This document shows positions 1 through 8,498 of a stretch of 64,000 nt of DNA, piece by piece (position 1 is the stretch's first letter; every line of letters starts with the position of its first letter). Below the pieces are notes generated by a model. The model worked only from the letters and a program-made list of their open reading frames with translations, was not told the DNA's origin and did not search any database. The stretch covers positions 1-64,000 of the forward strand of contig NZ_LSRN01000023.1 in NCBI RefSeq assembly GCF_001885615.1, in the 5' to 3' direction. A program made the translations under genes and the position numbers. Origin of the DNA: Alkalibacterium sp. 20. Its GTDB lineage: Bacteria > Bacillota > Bacilli > Lactobacillales > Carnobacteriaceae_A.

Positions 1-37
1 TTATTTTATAATCATGATCGTTATCAAAAAAAATTAA

Positions 38-74
38 AGAAGATGACCCCCGTAGCTTATCGGGACCATCTTCT
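38..74 (-). terminator. Rho-independent terminator-like hairpin after the yxlEFG-like operon
   Basis: The arms AGAAGATG and CATCTTCT pair, with an inner CCC/GGG. On the minus strand the stem is followed by a run of T (A run at 26-33). It lies about 80 bp beyond the stop of the ABC permease gene, where its operon should end. Confidence 0.65.
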
Positions 75-153
75 ATGGACTGCATAATATCGTTTTTTTA
101 AGTGTCTAGTTTAAAGGTAGTAATTCACTATGTAGTAGACACCTGTGCTTTTT

Positions 154-921
154 TTAATTGATTGCTTTTTTCTTGAAGACAATGCCCCCGCCTAGGATAA
201 ATAGGATGATGAGGATACTTGTTGAACTAAAACTTTGGATCATTTCCCGATCCAGTTCCACACCCATCAACCACTCCATATTGCGGCCGCCAAGCTGCAA
301 CGGGCTCCATTCCTGAATCAGAGGAATCAATTCGCTTATAAACAGTAACCCGATAAAGCCTGCTACGGATAATAAAGGAGCAAAGGTGCTCTCAAACAAA
401 ACAGCAGAAAACAAGAGTAAAGCCAGCAGCATCAAGCCAAAGACATATAAGCTAAACGTCGATAAAAACAAACCTTCTGTTGAGCCGTCTGGAAAATAAA
501 AATAGGTATAGCCTAATGTGATCGCGAAACTGAACCAGTAAAAAACGGTCCAACTTAAGTAAAGGATGCTTAGTTTGGCGCTGTAAATGGATAGCCGCGG
601 TAAACCTTTGGTAACCATATGGACCAGCGTGCCTTTATCATATTCCCGAGCCATCATCGGGCTGAAAACGAGCACCATCACGACCAGACCGATTTGATTG
701 ATATTTGAGAAAAACTGCATCCATGAATCGACATAGGTGGGTTCCTGCAAAATAATCGTGATGTTGTCATCCACCAAACCCTCCAGCAGTTCAGGCAGGA
801 ATTTAGCGCTAAGCGGACTGAGGATCCCGATTACGGCAAAGACGATAAAAAAGATAAACAGCTTATAATTTCTTATGTGTTCGATGATTTCCTTTTTAAA
901 AAAAGCCAGTGTCCCTCTCAT
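154..921 (-). CDS. yxlG: ABC-2 type transporter permease (YxlG-like)
   Basis: This 255-residue protein has about six hydrophobic segments (around residues 20-40, 75-95, 115-140, 150-175, 180-200 and 230-250), as expected of an ABC-2 permease. It begins with the family-typical amphipathic start (residues 1-20, LAFFKKEIIEHIRNYKLFIF). Its ATG overlaps the TGA of the upstream ATPase gene by four bases, and a GGAGG lies in the end of that gene, so the two are translationally coupled. The order PLD_N-like small protein, ATPase, permease matches yxlE-yxlF-yxlG of the Bacillus subtilis sigY operon. The exported substrate is unknown. The family assignment is firm; the yxlG name rests on gene order. 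Confidence 0.8.
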   Translation of the reverse strand: MRGTLAFFKKEIIEHIRNYKLFIFFIVFAVIGILSPLSAKFLPELLEGLVDDNITIILQEPTYVDSWMQFFSNINQIGLVVMVLVFSPMMAREYDKGTLVHMVTKGLPRLSIYSAKLSILYLSWTVFYWFSFAITLGYTYFYFPDGSTEGLFLSTFSLYVFGLMLLALLLFSAVLFESTFAPLLSVAGFIGLLFISELIPLIQEWSPLQLGGRNMEWLMGVELDREMIQSFSSTSILIILFILGGGIVFKKKAIN

Positions 922-1835
922 TTTGTCGCCTCCAGAAAAACTTCTTCCATCGTTGGTTCTTTTCTTTCAATTTTTTCAGGTACGATGGCTAACCCCATGA
1001 CAACTTCCATGATCAGACGTATGGCTTGTTTAGCATCCGTCGTTTCACCTTCAACGCTTTTATCAGTTTGGGTAACGTTGAAAACTTTATCACCGTCAAT
1101 GAGTGCTTCTTTCACCCTGGCCGCTTCTTCGAGCGTTCCCAATCTGATACTCCACTTCTCTGTAGACAGCAGGCCCTTCAACTCGCTGAGGGAACCTTGT
1201 TTCACGATCACGCCTCGATCCAAAATGGCAACCTCGTCGCACACCGCTTCAACATCACTGAGTATGTGCGTCGAAAAGACGACCGTTGTTTTCTCTTTTA
1301 CTTTTTCAAGCACTGATAACAGCTGTTTCCTTCCAATCGGGTCCAGCGCTGACGTTGGCTCATCACAAATAAGTAATAGCGGATCGTTAATTAGGGCTTG
1401 GGCAATACCCAGCCGCTGCTTCATACCGCGTGAGTAATTGCTGATACGTTTATTTGTGTCTTCCAGCCCCACCATCGTTAATAACTCCGAGATTTTCTGG
1501 TGGCCGTCTTTAATTTTTGAACCACTCACATCTAAACTTAACTGCATAAACTCTCGAGCAGTTAAAAAAGGATAAAATTCCGGCACATCTGGCAGATAAC
1601 CGACAAAACGATTCGTCTTGGTATCACCATAAGTAACGACTTCACCATTCACTTTCACTTCACCGGACTCTGCTTTCAGCAAGCCCAGTACGATATTCAT
1701 CGTGGTGGTTTTTCCTGTCCCATTTTTTCCAATAAAACCAAAAATAGATCCTTTTTCAACTGAAAAAGAGACATCCTCTAAAACCGGTTGTTTGCCGAAA
1801 GCTTTTTTTAAATGACTGATCTCCAAAACTGCCAT
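918..1835 (-). CDS. yxlF: ABC transporter ATP-binding protein (YxlF-like)
   Basis: This 305-residue ATPase shows a Walker A GKNGTGKTT near residue 36, a signature YSRGMKQRLGIAQ near residue 135, a Walker B LLLICDEPTSALD and a switch His in STHIL. A C-terminal extension of about 90 residues after the ATPase core is typical of ATPases that pair with ABC-2 permeases. It overlaps the small gene upstream by one base (TAATG) and the permease downstream by four. It should energise export or another membrane task by the adjacent permease; the substrate cannot be read from sequence. Confidence 0.9.
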   Translation of the reverse strand: MAVLEISHLKKAFGKQPVLEDVSFSVEKGSIFGFIGKNGTGKTTTMNIVLGLLKAESGEVKVNGEVVTYGDTKTNRFVGYLPDVPEFYPFLTAREFMQLSLDVSGSKIKDGHQKISELLTMVGLEDTNKRISNYSRGMKQRLGIAQALINDPLLLICDEPTSALDPIGRKQLLSVLEKVKEKTTVVFSTHILSDVEAVCDEVAILDRGVIVKQGSLSELKGLLSTEKWSIRLGTLEEAARVKEALIDGDKVFNVTQTDKSVEGETTDAKQAIRLIMEVVMGLAIVPEKIERKEPTMEEVFLEATK

Positions 1836-2041
1836 TAGTCTTCTTTCCTTCCGAATATGAGGTATAAAATCGGTCCGATCAGATTAACAAAGATAATGAC
1901 AAGCGCCCATATGATTTTGTTGTTCTGGTCCAATCGGTCGTTTTTGATCAGGTGAAGTAAAGCCGTCACCATCAGGATCAATTGTAAAAGTACGAGCGGG
2001 ACAATAATCGGTAAATATTCCATTAAATTAATTGACATCAT
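1835..2041 (-). CDS. yxlE: PLDc_N-type small membrane protein (YxlE-like)
   Basis: This 68-residue protein has two transmembrane helices (about residues 9-30 and 42-62) joined by the polar sequence KNDRLDQNNK and ends IGPILYLIFGRKED. That is the cardiolipin-synthase N-terminal (PLDc_N) fold found alone in B. subtilis YxlE. In B. subtilis, YxlD and YxlE negatively control SigY. Here the gene is the first of a three-gene operon with the ATPase and permease, preceded by AAAGGAG. No sigY, yxlC or yxlD homologue is visible next to it, so any regulatory role is open. Confidence 0.75.
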   Translation of the reverse strand: MMSINLMEYLPIIVPLVLLQLILMVTALLHLIKNDRLDQNNKIIWALVIIFVNLIGPILYLIFGRKED

Positions 2042-2222
2042 TTTGCTCCTTTAAGTTTGATATGTTTCAATTTAACCATGAACCCCTTTAAAAAAAAAGG
2101 GGCTTAAGACCTATTTCCATGATTATAATTCTTACTTTTTGTAAGCATATGGATTGCTATTTCATATTATTTAAGAGACAATAAAGTATGTAAGATATTT
2201 AACAGTAGGAGGAATTTATCAA

Positions 2223-2609
2223 ATGAATTATGCATTCGAAGAAAAAAGCTCTCGCTCATACGCAGAAACATTAGAAAAACTAAAACAGGCCATCACAGAT
2301 AACTCTTTCGGGGTACTCTATGAAGTAAACCTAAAAGACAAGATTGAGGGCAAAGGTTTTGATTTTGCTAACAACTTTACTGTTTTAGAGGTCTGTAATC
2401 CTAAACTAGCTAAAGAAGTCCTGGACGAACAAATTGAAGCAGGCTACTTCTTACCATGTAAAGTTGTTGTTTATGAAAAAGAAAATGCCGTCTATGCAGG
2501 TGTTTTGAAACCGACTGTGCTTATTGATATGGTTGGAAATGATTCGCTACACGCTGCTGCCGTTAATGTTGAAGAAATCTTAGTTAAAGCTGTTAAATCT
2601 GCAGTATAA
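2223..2609 (+). CDS. DUF302 domain protein
   Basis: This 128-residue soluble protein matches the DUF302 pattern throughout. It has an N-terminal strand-helix beginning SSRSYAETLEKLKQAI, a central FTVLEVCNPKLAKEVLD segment, and a C-terminal part containing the strand LPCKVVVYEKENAVYAG. It has no signal peptide. The ribosome site AGGAGGAA sits nine bases before the ATG. It stands alone between the divergent ABC operon and its own terminator. Biochemical function is unknown for most of this family. Confidence 0.8.
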   Translation: MNYAFEEKSSRSYAETLEKLKQAITDNSFGVLYEVNLKDKIEGKGFDFANNFTVLEVCNPKLAKEVLDEQIEAGYFLPCKVVVYEKENAVYAGVLKPTVLIDMVGNDSLHAAAVNVEEILVKAVKSAV

Positions 2610-2640
2610 TCGATAAAAATTCTATAACAGGCTGTAAAAT

Positions 2641-2682
2641 AAAGCCCGACCTTCACTTAGTTAAAAGCGGATGTCGGGCTTT
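2641..2682 (+). terminator. Terminator after the DUF302 gene
   Basis: AAAGCCCGAC and GTCGGGCTTT form a 10-bp perfect stem, followed by TTTTGCG. It sits between convergent genes and probably serves both. Confidence 0.85.
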
Positions 2683-2708
2683 TGCGCATTTTACCGCATT
2701 CTTATTGT

Positions 2709-3545
2709 TTATCTGATTCTCACTCTGAATAATCCGCCTGACAGATCTTCATCATCTTCCTGATCTTTAGCTGTAGTAACGTAGAGATACTCATTATATT
2801 TCCCGCCGATACAGCAGGATGTCACGTTTGTCGCAGGCATTGGAATTTCAAATATTTTTTCACCCGTTTCTGAATCCCACTTACAAATCCTTCCACCGCC
2901 GTATTCGGCTACCCAGATATCGTCACAGATATCGACACACAAACCATCAGGCGTGCCATCTTCTGTTATCTCGATCAATACTTTTCCATTGGACACCTTT
3001 TTCATTTCACGATCGTAGTCATATTTTTTCACAGTTTTGGTTGCCGAATCAACATGATAAAAGGTCTCGCCATCATTAGACCAACCTAATCCATTTGATA
3101 AAGAAAGATTGCTTAAGACGACTTCAGCTTCCCCGTTTTCAATGACGTATAGTTCCGCAGCATTTTCGATGATTTCATCTTGTCCCATCGTCCCAACGAA
3201 AAACCGTCCTTTGGGATCTATCTTCCCATCATTGTACCTTAGCCGCGCATCTTTGTTAGGGTGAGTGATTAGGGTGCGCTCTCCTGATTCTGGATTGATT
3301 CGAAAGATACCATTTTTCTCAGCAGAAAGCAGCATCCCTTCTGGATCAAGAACAAGCGCGCCTATGTGTCCGTCTGTTTTAAAGGTTTTGATCTCAGTTG
3401 TGTTGGGGTTTACCTGATAGATAATTTCATCCGTGATTGATATACAATATATCAGCTCATTTTCTGCATCCCAAACCGGCCCTTCGAGTAGCGAACTTCC
3501 TGAGTAAAAAACCAACTCAGGTGTAAACATATCTGAACGGTACAT
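2709..3545 (-). CDS. SMP-30/gluconolactonase/LRE-family beta-propeller protein
   Basis: This protein of about 278 residues has an SGSSLLEGPVWD start, the repeated -DPEG-/-DPKGRF- blades, NDGKIDPKGRFFVGTM in the middle and YEYDR-type strands, all marks of the SMP-30/gluconolactonase family. Members use a metal-bound six-bladed propeller to hydrolyse sugar lactones or other esters. The likely metal ligands include the early Glu (EGP) and the later N and D of SNGLGWSNDGE. The start is taken at 3545 because AAAGGAGAGG lies just upstream; an in-frame ATG at 3587 lacks a site. The true substrate is not evident. Confidence 0.8.
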   Translation of the reverse strand: MYRSDMFTPELVFYSGSSLLEGPVWDAENELIYCISITDEIIYQVNPNTTEIKTFKTDGHIGALVLDPEGMLLSAEKNGIFRINPESGERTLITHPNKDARLRYNDGKIDPKGRFFVGTMGQDEIIENAAELYVIENGEAEVVLSNLSLSNGLGWSNDGETFYHVDSATKTVKKYDYDREMKKVSNGKVLIEITEDGTPDGLCVDICDDIWVAEYGGGRICKWDSETGEKIFEIPMPATNVTSCCIGGKYNEYLYVTTAKDQEDDEDLSGGLFRVRIR

Positions 3546-4220
3546 ATCGTCCTCTCCTTTAACTATGTTATCGCTTTGACTATACACCAGAAAGGGATAA
3601 TATTGCTAGTTTCAGCTCTTATTTCAGTCTGATTTTGACACATTTATAATAAGGACAGACTATTTAAAAAGAGGACTTCCACGGCAGATACTATATAGGA
3701 CATTATTGTTCATCCTGACTACCCGCGTGCAAAGCTCGTCACGGTCTTAATGATCAAACTGATGACTAAATACTCTCATTTTTGTCAAATCATTTCACCC
3801 GCCTCTTTCATTAAAATAAAAAATGGTTTACTACTAAAGCAGTCTCTAATTTCAATATATTTTTTTCGTAATAGTCCGATTATATTTCATCCAAAAGGAA
3901 AAAAGTTCTTCTCAAAGAATACTAATATCATTAAATACTCTCTCATTTTTTTGTTCATAACAACCTCTTGAATACCATTGATCAGACTTTGTTTTTTCAC
4001 ATGCAACTGCTATGTTTTAGTGTCGTCACCTGTTTCTGGTCAGGAGAAGCCTGGAAATAGGCACATCCCAAAAATCAGTTGAGGATAGCGGACAGTTTTG
4101 CATGTGAAAAAGATATGTGGTAAGCTTATACATGAGAATAAAAACTTTCTGAAATTTTCATGAAAGTAATAAGTTCTATTTGCTGAACTATCAAGTAAAT
4201 AAATATATGGAGGATTTAAA
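3546..4220. other. Long intergenic region between divergent genes
   Basis: Apart from the candidate structured RNA at 3993-4111, this stretch is AT-rich and carries no convincing gene. An open frame at 3750-3971 lacks a ribosome site and has low-complexity content. The downstream gene's ribosome site GGAGGA lies at about 4209-4214. Confidence 0.5.
3993..4111 (+). ncRNA. Candidate structured RNA in the leader of the first betaine-binding gene
   Basis: A 14-bp perfect closing stem (TTTTTCACATGCAA at 3993-4006 with its complement at 4098-4111) is extended inward by CTG/CAG and CTAT/ATAG pairs with small bulges. It encloses two short hairpins, CCTG...CAGG near 4030-4043 and GCCT-GGAAAT-AGGC at 4049-4062. 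The shape is a multi-branched RNA about 110 bases before the ATG of the binding-protein gene. It has no T run, so it is not a simple terminator. I do not recognise it as a known riboswitch class. Confidence 0.4.
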
Positions 4221-5117
4221 ATGAAAAAATTAACACCATTGAAATTACTATCGTTAGCTTCTGTTTCATTATTAATCGCAGCATGTGGGACTGATGGTTC
4301 AACGGATAGCGAAGACACGAGTATGTTTGAAGAAATGGATTATACAATTACCGGTATTGAACCAGGTTCTGGCATTACAGAAAGTGCTCGGAGAGCGTTT
4401 GATGAATATGATAATTTAAGTGGTTGGGAGCTTCAAGAAAGCTCAACAGGTGGTATGATGGTCGAACTTCAACAAGCGATCGAAAAAGAAGAACCGATCA
4501 TCATCACAGGATGGCAGCCCCATCATATATTTGAAATATATGACTTAAAAATACTTGAAGATCCACAACAATCATTTGGTGCCGCCGAAAACATTCATAC
4601 AATGACCCGTATTGGGCTCGAGGATGACATGCCTGATGCTACCGCCATTTTAGACAATTTCGCATGGGAAATAGAAGATATGCAGCAAATTGTTCTGGAG
4701 GCTCAAGACCTTCCTTTTGAAGAAGCAGCTCAAAACTGGTACGACGAAAACTTGGACTTAGTGAATGAATGGACCGATGGCGTTCCAGAAAGTGATGGAC
4801 AGTCAATCGATCTTATCTCCATGCCGTGGGACACAGAACGTGCGTCCGCTCATGTCATGACCTTGGTGCTTGAGAATCACGGTTTTGATGTAAACGTGAC
4901 TAGTGTCGATCCATCTATTTTATTTCAGGCCTTGGCACAAGGTGAAGCTGATGCGACCGTTACACCATGGTTACCAACCACTCATGGTGCCTTTATGGAA
5001 GAATACGGAGACGACTTGGTTGACTTAGGTCCTAACCTGCCAGGTGCTGTTTCAGGTTTTGTAGTCCCTGCTTACATGGATATCGATTCCATCGAAGATC
5101 TCCCAGCTAATGAATAA
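4221..5117 (+). CDS. Glycine betaine/proline-type ABC substrate-binding lipoprotein (OpuAC/ProX family), copy 1
   Basis: This 298-residue lipoprotein has a signal peptide ending in the lipobox LIAAC (Cys at residue 22). The mature part has the OpuAC fold: YTITGIEPGSGI near residue 40, TGWQPHHIFEIYDL in the aromatic box region, MPWDTERASAHV, and VTPWLPTTHG near the C-terminus. Trp residues at the GWQPH, PWD and PWLP motifs are candidates for cradling a quaternary amine. No permease or ATPase gene adjoins it, so it probably serves a transporter encoded elsewhere. The tandem paralogue downstream shares the same length and motifs. The mature protein is strongly acidic, which fits a salt-adapted host. 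Confidence 0.85.
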   Translation: MKKLTPLKLLSLASVSLLIAACGTDGSTDSEDTSMFEEMDYTITGIEPGSGITESARRAFDEYDNLSGWELQESSTGGMMVELQQAIEKEEPIIITGWQPHHIFEIYDLKILEDPQQSFGAAENIHTMTRIGLEDDMPDATAILDNFAWEIEDMQQIVLEAQDLPFEEAAQNWYDENLDLVNEWTDGVPESDGQSIDLISMPWDTERASAHVMTLVLENHGFDVNVTSVDPSILFQALAQGEADATVTPWLPTTHGAFMEEYGDDLVDLGPNLPGAVSGFVVPAYMDIDSIEDLPANE

Positions 5118-5131
5118 TACAAGAATCAACT

Positions 5132-5160
5132 AAAATCGGGAAGAAATTTCCCGATTTTTT
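5132..5160 (+). terminator. Terminator after betaine-binding gene copy 1
   Basis: AAATCGGGA and TCCCGATTT pair across a short loop and are followed by a T run. This implies that the two binding-protein genes can be transcribed separately. Confidence 0.8.
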
Positions 5161-5201
5161 TACGGAAAACATTAAATTGAACCGTCATTATTCTTTTGTA
5201 A

Positions 5202-5251
5202 ACACATATCAGTTTATAGACTTTTACTTATATGCTAAGATTGATATGTGT
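5202..5251 (+). promoter_or_regulatory. Inverted repeat in the leader of the second betaine-binding gene
   Basis: ACACATATCA at 5202-5211 and its exact complement TGATATGTGT at 5242-5251 are separated by 30 bases. A TGCTAAGAT extended -10-like element lies between them (about 5233-5241). This could be a split operator or a leader hairpin; which is unclear. Confidence 0.35.
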
Positions 5252-5332
5252 GTGAAATCATTCGTGATAGTTTTATGATACATTGATAACTGTTAGATAA
5301 ATTTAAATTAAATCAATACAGGAGGAATTATT

Positions 5333-6226
5333 ATGAAAAAGACAATACCCTTAAAACTGGTCGCACTTGCTTCAGTGTCATTACTGGTTGCAGCCTGTGG
5401 CACTGATGATGCAGCGGATAACGGAGATGCAGGAATCAGCGAGCAACTCGAATATACCATTACAGGAATCGAACCCGGTGCCGGTATAACTGAAAGAGCC
5501 GAAGCAGCTTTAGAAGAATATGAAAACTTATCAGACTGGGAACTGGAAACGAGTTCAACCGCTGGGATGATGGGTCAGTTAGAATCAGCTATCAGTAATG
5601 AAGAACCCATCGTATTAACCGGCTGGACCCCTCACTATAAATTTGAATTGTATGACTTGAAATTCCTGGAAGATCCACAAAACGTTTTTGGTGATGCAGA
5701 ATTTGTTCATACTATGGCGCGGGAGGGCTTGGAAGCAGATATGCCCGAAGCTTATACTATCTTAGATAATTTCTCATGGGAAGTCGATGATATGCAGGGA
5801 ATCATGTTAGATGCGCAGGAAACAGATTTTGATGTAGCAGCCGCGGACTGGATCGAAGGTAATCAGGAGACCGTTGATTCCTGGACTGAAGGCGTGGATG
5901 AAGTGGATGGACAGGCAATAGAAATCGGTTCTTTCCCTTGGGATTCTGAACGTGCTTCCTCAGCAGTCATCACGCAAGTGTTGCAAGAACACGGTTTTGA
6001 AGTCACGTTAACAAACGTCGATCCATCTATCCTTTTCCAAGCATTATCTCAGGGTGAAGTTGACGCAACCGTTGCACCATGGTTACCAACGACACAGGGT
6101 GCTTATCTTGAAGAATATGGTGACCAGATCGATGACTTGGGACCAAATATGGAAGGAACCGTCATTGGTTTAGTTGTTCCTGAATACATGGACATTGATT
6201 CCATCGAAGAACTGGAACCTAAATAA
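5333..6226 (+). CDS. Glycine betaine/proline-type ABC substrate-binding lipoprotein (OpuAC/ProX family), copy 2
   Basis: This 297-residue paralogue of the preceding gene has the lipobox LVAAC (Cys at residue 22), ITGIEPGAGITERAE, TGWTPHYKFELYDLKFLEDP, FPWDSERASSAV and VAPWLPTTQGAY at matching positions. The two are clearly similar along their whole length and probably arose by tandem duplication. AGGAGGAATT precedes the ATG. It has its own terminator and no adjacent transporter membrane or ATPase gene. Differences in the WxPH region (Q to T, H to Y) might reflect different ligands such as betaine, carnitine or choline; this is inference. Confidence 0.85.
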   Translation: MKKTIPLKLVALASVSLLVAACGTDDAADNGDAGISEQLEYTITGIEPGAGITERAEAALEEYENLSDWELETSSTAGMMGQLESAISNEEPIVLTGWTPHYKFELYDLKFLEDPQNVFGDAEFVHTMAREGLEADMPEAYTILDNFSWEVDDMQGIMLDAQETDFDVAAADWIEGNQETVDSWTEGVDEVDGQAIEIGSFPWDSERASSAVITQVLQEHGFEVTLTNVDPSILFQALSQGEVDATVAPWLPTTQGAYLEEYGDQIDDLGPNMEGTVIGLVVPEYMDIDSIEELEPK

Positions 6227-6245
6227 TAATACGAAATGTTTAAAG

Positions 6246-6275
6246 GGCTCAGGATCAATTCCTGAGCCTTTTTTT
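6246..6275 (+). terminator. Terminator after betaine-binding gene copy 2
   Basis: GGCTCAGG and CCTGAGCC pair across a seven-base loop, followed by seven T. Confidence 0.9.
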
Positions 6276-6354
6276 ATACATAAATACATCCAGATACCCC
6301 TTTTTTTAAGAAAGCGCTATGCTATACTTATGGAAAGACTTAAGGAGGAAAATC

Positions 6355-7233
6355 ATGAATCACACATATGAGACCTTACGATTAAAGTTAGAACGCTTGC
6401 TGAAGAAAAAGAAATCAGCTGAAGAACGGTTTCAATTAAATGAAACTAGATACACTGAGGCAAAAGCAGTTTTCCAGAAAGAAAAAGAAGACGTTAAAAA
6501 ACTGGAATCTCAGTCTCTAACTACTTTTTTGAGAACAGTTATTGGCACACAGGACAAGAAACTTTACGAAGAAAAACAAGAACAAATCAAAGCAAAATTG
6601 AATTTAGATAAAACGTCTTCTTTGTACTTGGATTCTCGTGAAGAGCTCTCACGCATAGTCGCTGAAATCGATCAACTTAAAATCGAACTGGACGACTTGA
6701 AAGAAAAATTAATAATTACTGATCAGGATTTTCATGAAGACATTACCCGGAAAGAAGAAAAGCAACTCCAACTGGAATCAGAAATTCAAGAAATCAGTGA
6801 AGCCTTGAATGCCGGACAAAGTGTTTTAACCGGCTTAAATTTGACATTAAAAAAGCTGGATTCCGCTGACTCTTTAGCCACCTGGGATATGTTCACTGAC
6901 AGTTTCCTGATCGATATGTTCAAGTATGATAAAATCGATCAGGCTGAAGAAGAGCTCTTTTATCTGGAAGGGTTAATTGAACGCTACAAGAAAGAACTGA
7001 AAGATGTTGATCTGCAAAATGTTCTGGACTATGAGAATCTTAGTCAAATGAGACGCGTATTTGATGTCTTCTTCGATAATATCTTTTCAGACTGGAGTAC
7101 TAAAGATACCATCCAACGGAATAAAGCTGATCTTGATACCCTCTATATCGAAGTCGATCGTATTCAAAAGCAACTGCAGGACCGTAAAGTGACCTTAGTA
7201 AAACAGTTACAGGAATCGCAGTTGTATTACTGA
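6355..7233 (+). CDS. Coiled-coil protein of unknown function
   Basis: This protein of about 292 residues is almost wholly helical, with long charged heptad-like stretches from residue 5 to about 160 (rich in K, E, Q and L) and a further coil at the C-terminus. A less charged central part around residues 175-220 contains LATWDMFTDSFLIDMFKYDK. It has no signal peptide or membrane helix, so it is probably cytoplasmic. The start is placed at 6355 because TAAGGAGG precedes it; a TATACT -10 lies at about 6323-6328. I do not recognise a specific family beyond general resemblance to bacterial coiled-coil and stress-related proteins. It is a single-gene unit with its own terminator. Confidence 0.7.
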   Translation: MNHTYETLRLKLERLLKKKKSAEERFQLNETRYTEAKAVFQKEKEDVKKLESQSLTTFLRTVIGTQDKKLYEEKQEQIKAKLNLDKTSSLYLDSREELSRIVAEIDQLKIELDDLKEKLIITDQDFHEDITRKEEKQLQLESEIQEISEALNAGQSVLTGLNLTLKKLDSADSLATWDMFTDSFLIDMFKYDKIDQAEEELFYLEGLIERYKKELKDVDLQNVLDYENLSQMRRVFDVFFDNIFSDWSTKDTIQRNKADLDTLYIEVDRIQKQLQDRKVTLVKQLQESQLYY

Positions 7234-7246
7234 ATATAATATAGAA

Positions 7247-7294
7247 ATAGCGGGAAAGCTCGATATTAAATGAGCTTTCCCGCTATTTTTTTTA
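7247..7294 (+). terminator. Strong terminator after the coiled-coil gene
   Basis: ATAGCGGGAAAGCTC and its exact complement form a 15-bp stem with a 10-base loop and eight T after it. Confidence 0.95.
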
Positions 7295-7450
7295 GAATGT
7301 TATATAAAAAACCACTTTTTCTTTTATTTGATTCTGTTTTTTTCAAAAGCCGCATTGGTATTACTCAGGGATTTTCTCATAGAGTACTCTCAATTATGAG
7401 GCTATTCAGCTTGTTTCTTATTCTCAGTTACTCTTACTTTTCTAAAATTC

Positions 7451-8386
7451 TTACCAGGGCAGCGGTTGACCTTTTATTTCTTCTATCCACAACCCTTTGA
7501 GTGCCTGCAGCATATCTTCTGACAAGAGATCTTTCGAGGCAGAAAGATTCTGCTGTAATTGCTGACTGTTTCTAGCACCCGGTATGACAGTCGATATTTC
7601 TTTAAATGACAGGATATACTGCAAGGCAATTCTAACCATCGACTGGTCTTCACCTATTATGCCACGAACTTTATCCACTAGTTCCGCGCGTTTTTTAATA
7701 TCTTCTTTGCTCCATCTGCTTCTGATACCCGTGAAGGTACTGTCAGCATCATATTTACCTGTGAGCCATCCGGAGTCTAAAGGTACTTTCACGATCAGAC
7801 CGACGCCTTCTTCATATGCACGTTTCATTGCAGGCAGTGGTTCCTGATAAAAGACATTAAACATGACTTCTATGATCTGACTGTCTGTTTTATCCAATAG
7901 TGCATTGATCTCTTTGGCTGTATCCACTGAAGCCCCGTAGGCTCTGATTTTCCCCTGTTTTTTCAGTTTTTCGAGCATTTTGAATTGCGGTGAATTTTGA
8001 TCAAGTGCAGAAAATGGTGGATTATGGAGTAGTAGACTGTCAAGGTAGTCCGTATTCAATCGCTTGAGACTTCCTTCAACGGATTCCAACAGTTTTTCAG
8101 GTTCAAAACTCTGTACGTCATCCGTGTGATGACCGCATTTACTACTGATAACGACCTGATTTCTTTTTCCTTTCAATGCTTTGCCAAGGATCTCTTCACT
8201 TTTTCCAACTCCGTAGTTAGGTGCTGTGTCAAAGAAATTACAATCGGCGTCCAATGCTTCATGAACTAAACCAATCGCATCCTCATCAGCCATTCTTCCC
8301 CAATCAGTTTCGTTACCTAACTGCCATGCACCAAAACCAACTTCTGACAATTCAATACCTGTATTACCCATCATGCGTTTTTTCAT
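7451..8386 (-). CDS. Aldo/keto reductase
   Basis: This 311-residue NADPH-dependent reductase of the AKR superfamily carries the catalytic set as FFDTAPNYG (Asp and Tyr), VVISSKCG (Lys) and SLLLHNPP (His), followed by the cofactor-binding end STVIPGARNSQQLQQN. It resembles the AKR11/12-like oxidoreductases of Firmicutes that act on small carbonyls or sugars. It is a single gene on the minus strand. The physiological substrate is not evident. Confidence 0.88.
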   Translation of the reverse strand: MKKRMMGNTGIELSEVGFGAWQLGNETDWGRMADEDAIGLVHEALDADCNFFDTAPNYGVGKSEEILGKALKGKRNQVVISSKCGHHTDDVQSFEPEKLLESVEGSLKRLNTDYLDSLLLHNPPFSALDQNSPQFKMLEKLKKQGKIRAYGASVDTAKEINALLDKTDSQIIEVMFNVFYQEPLPAMKRAYEEGVGLIVKVPLDSGWLTGKYDADSTFTGIRSRWSKEDIKKRAELVDKVRGIIGEDQSMVRIALQYILSFKEISTVIPGARNSQQLQQNLSASKDLLSEDMLQALKGLWIEEIKGQPLPW

Positions 8387-8498
8387 TTATCTTTTCATCC
8401 TTAAAATAAATTTTCTTCTTACTATCAATGATACATATCTTTTCAAAAAGATTCCACCAACAGTCATCGTTTCACAAGATACCGCACCTGATTGATCA

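Noticed and set aside
877-1437. Long plus-strand frame opposite the ABC ATPase gene
   Set aside because: It is the antisense shadow of a gene with full Walker motifs and is Ser/Thr-rich without family features.
3750-3971. 73-codon plus-strand frame
   Set aside because: It has no ribosome site and a low-complexity Phe/Ile/Lys content typical of AT-rich spacer DNA.
3993-4111. Known signal recognition particle RNA, 6S RNA or ydaO riboswitch
   Set aside because: The GGTCAGGAGAAGCC segment resembles the SRP core only slightly, and the conserved SRP tetraloop/asymmetric loop and ydaO signature bases are absent.
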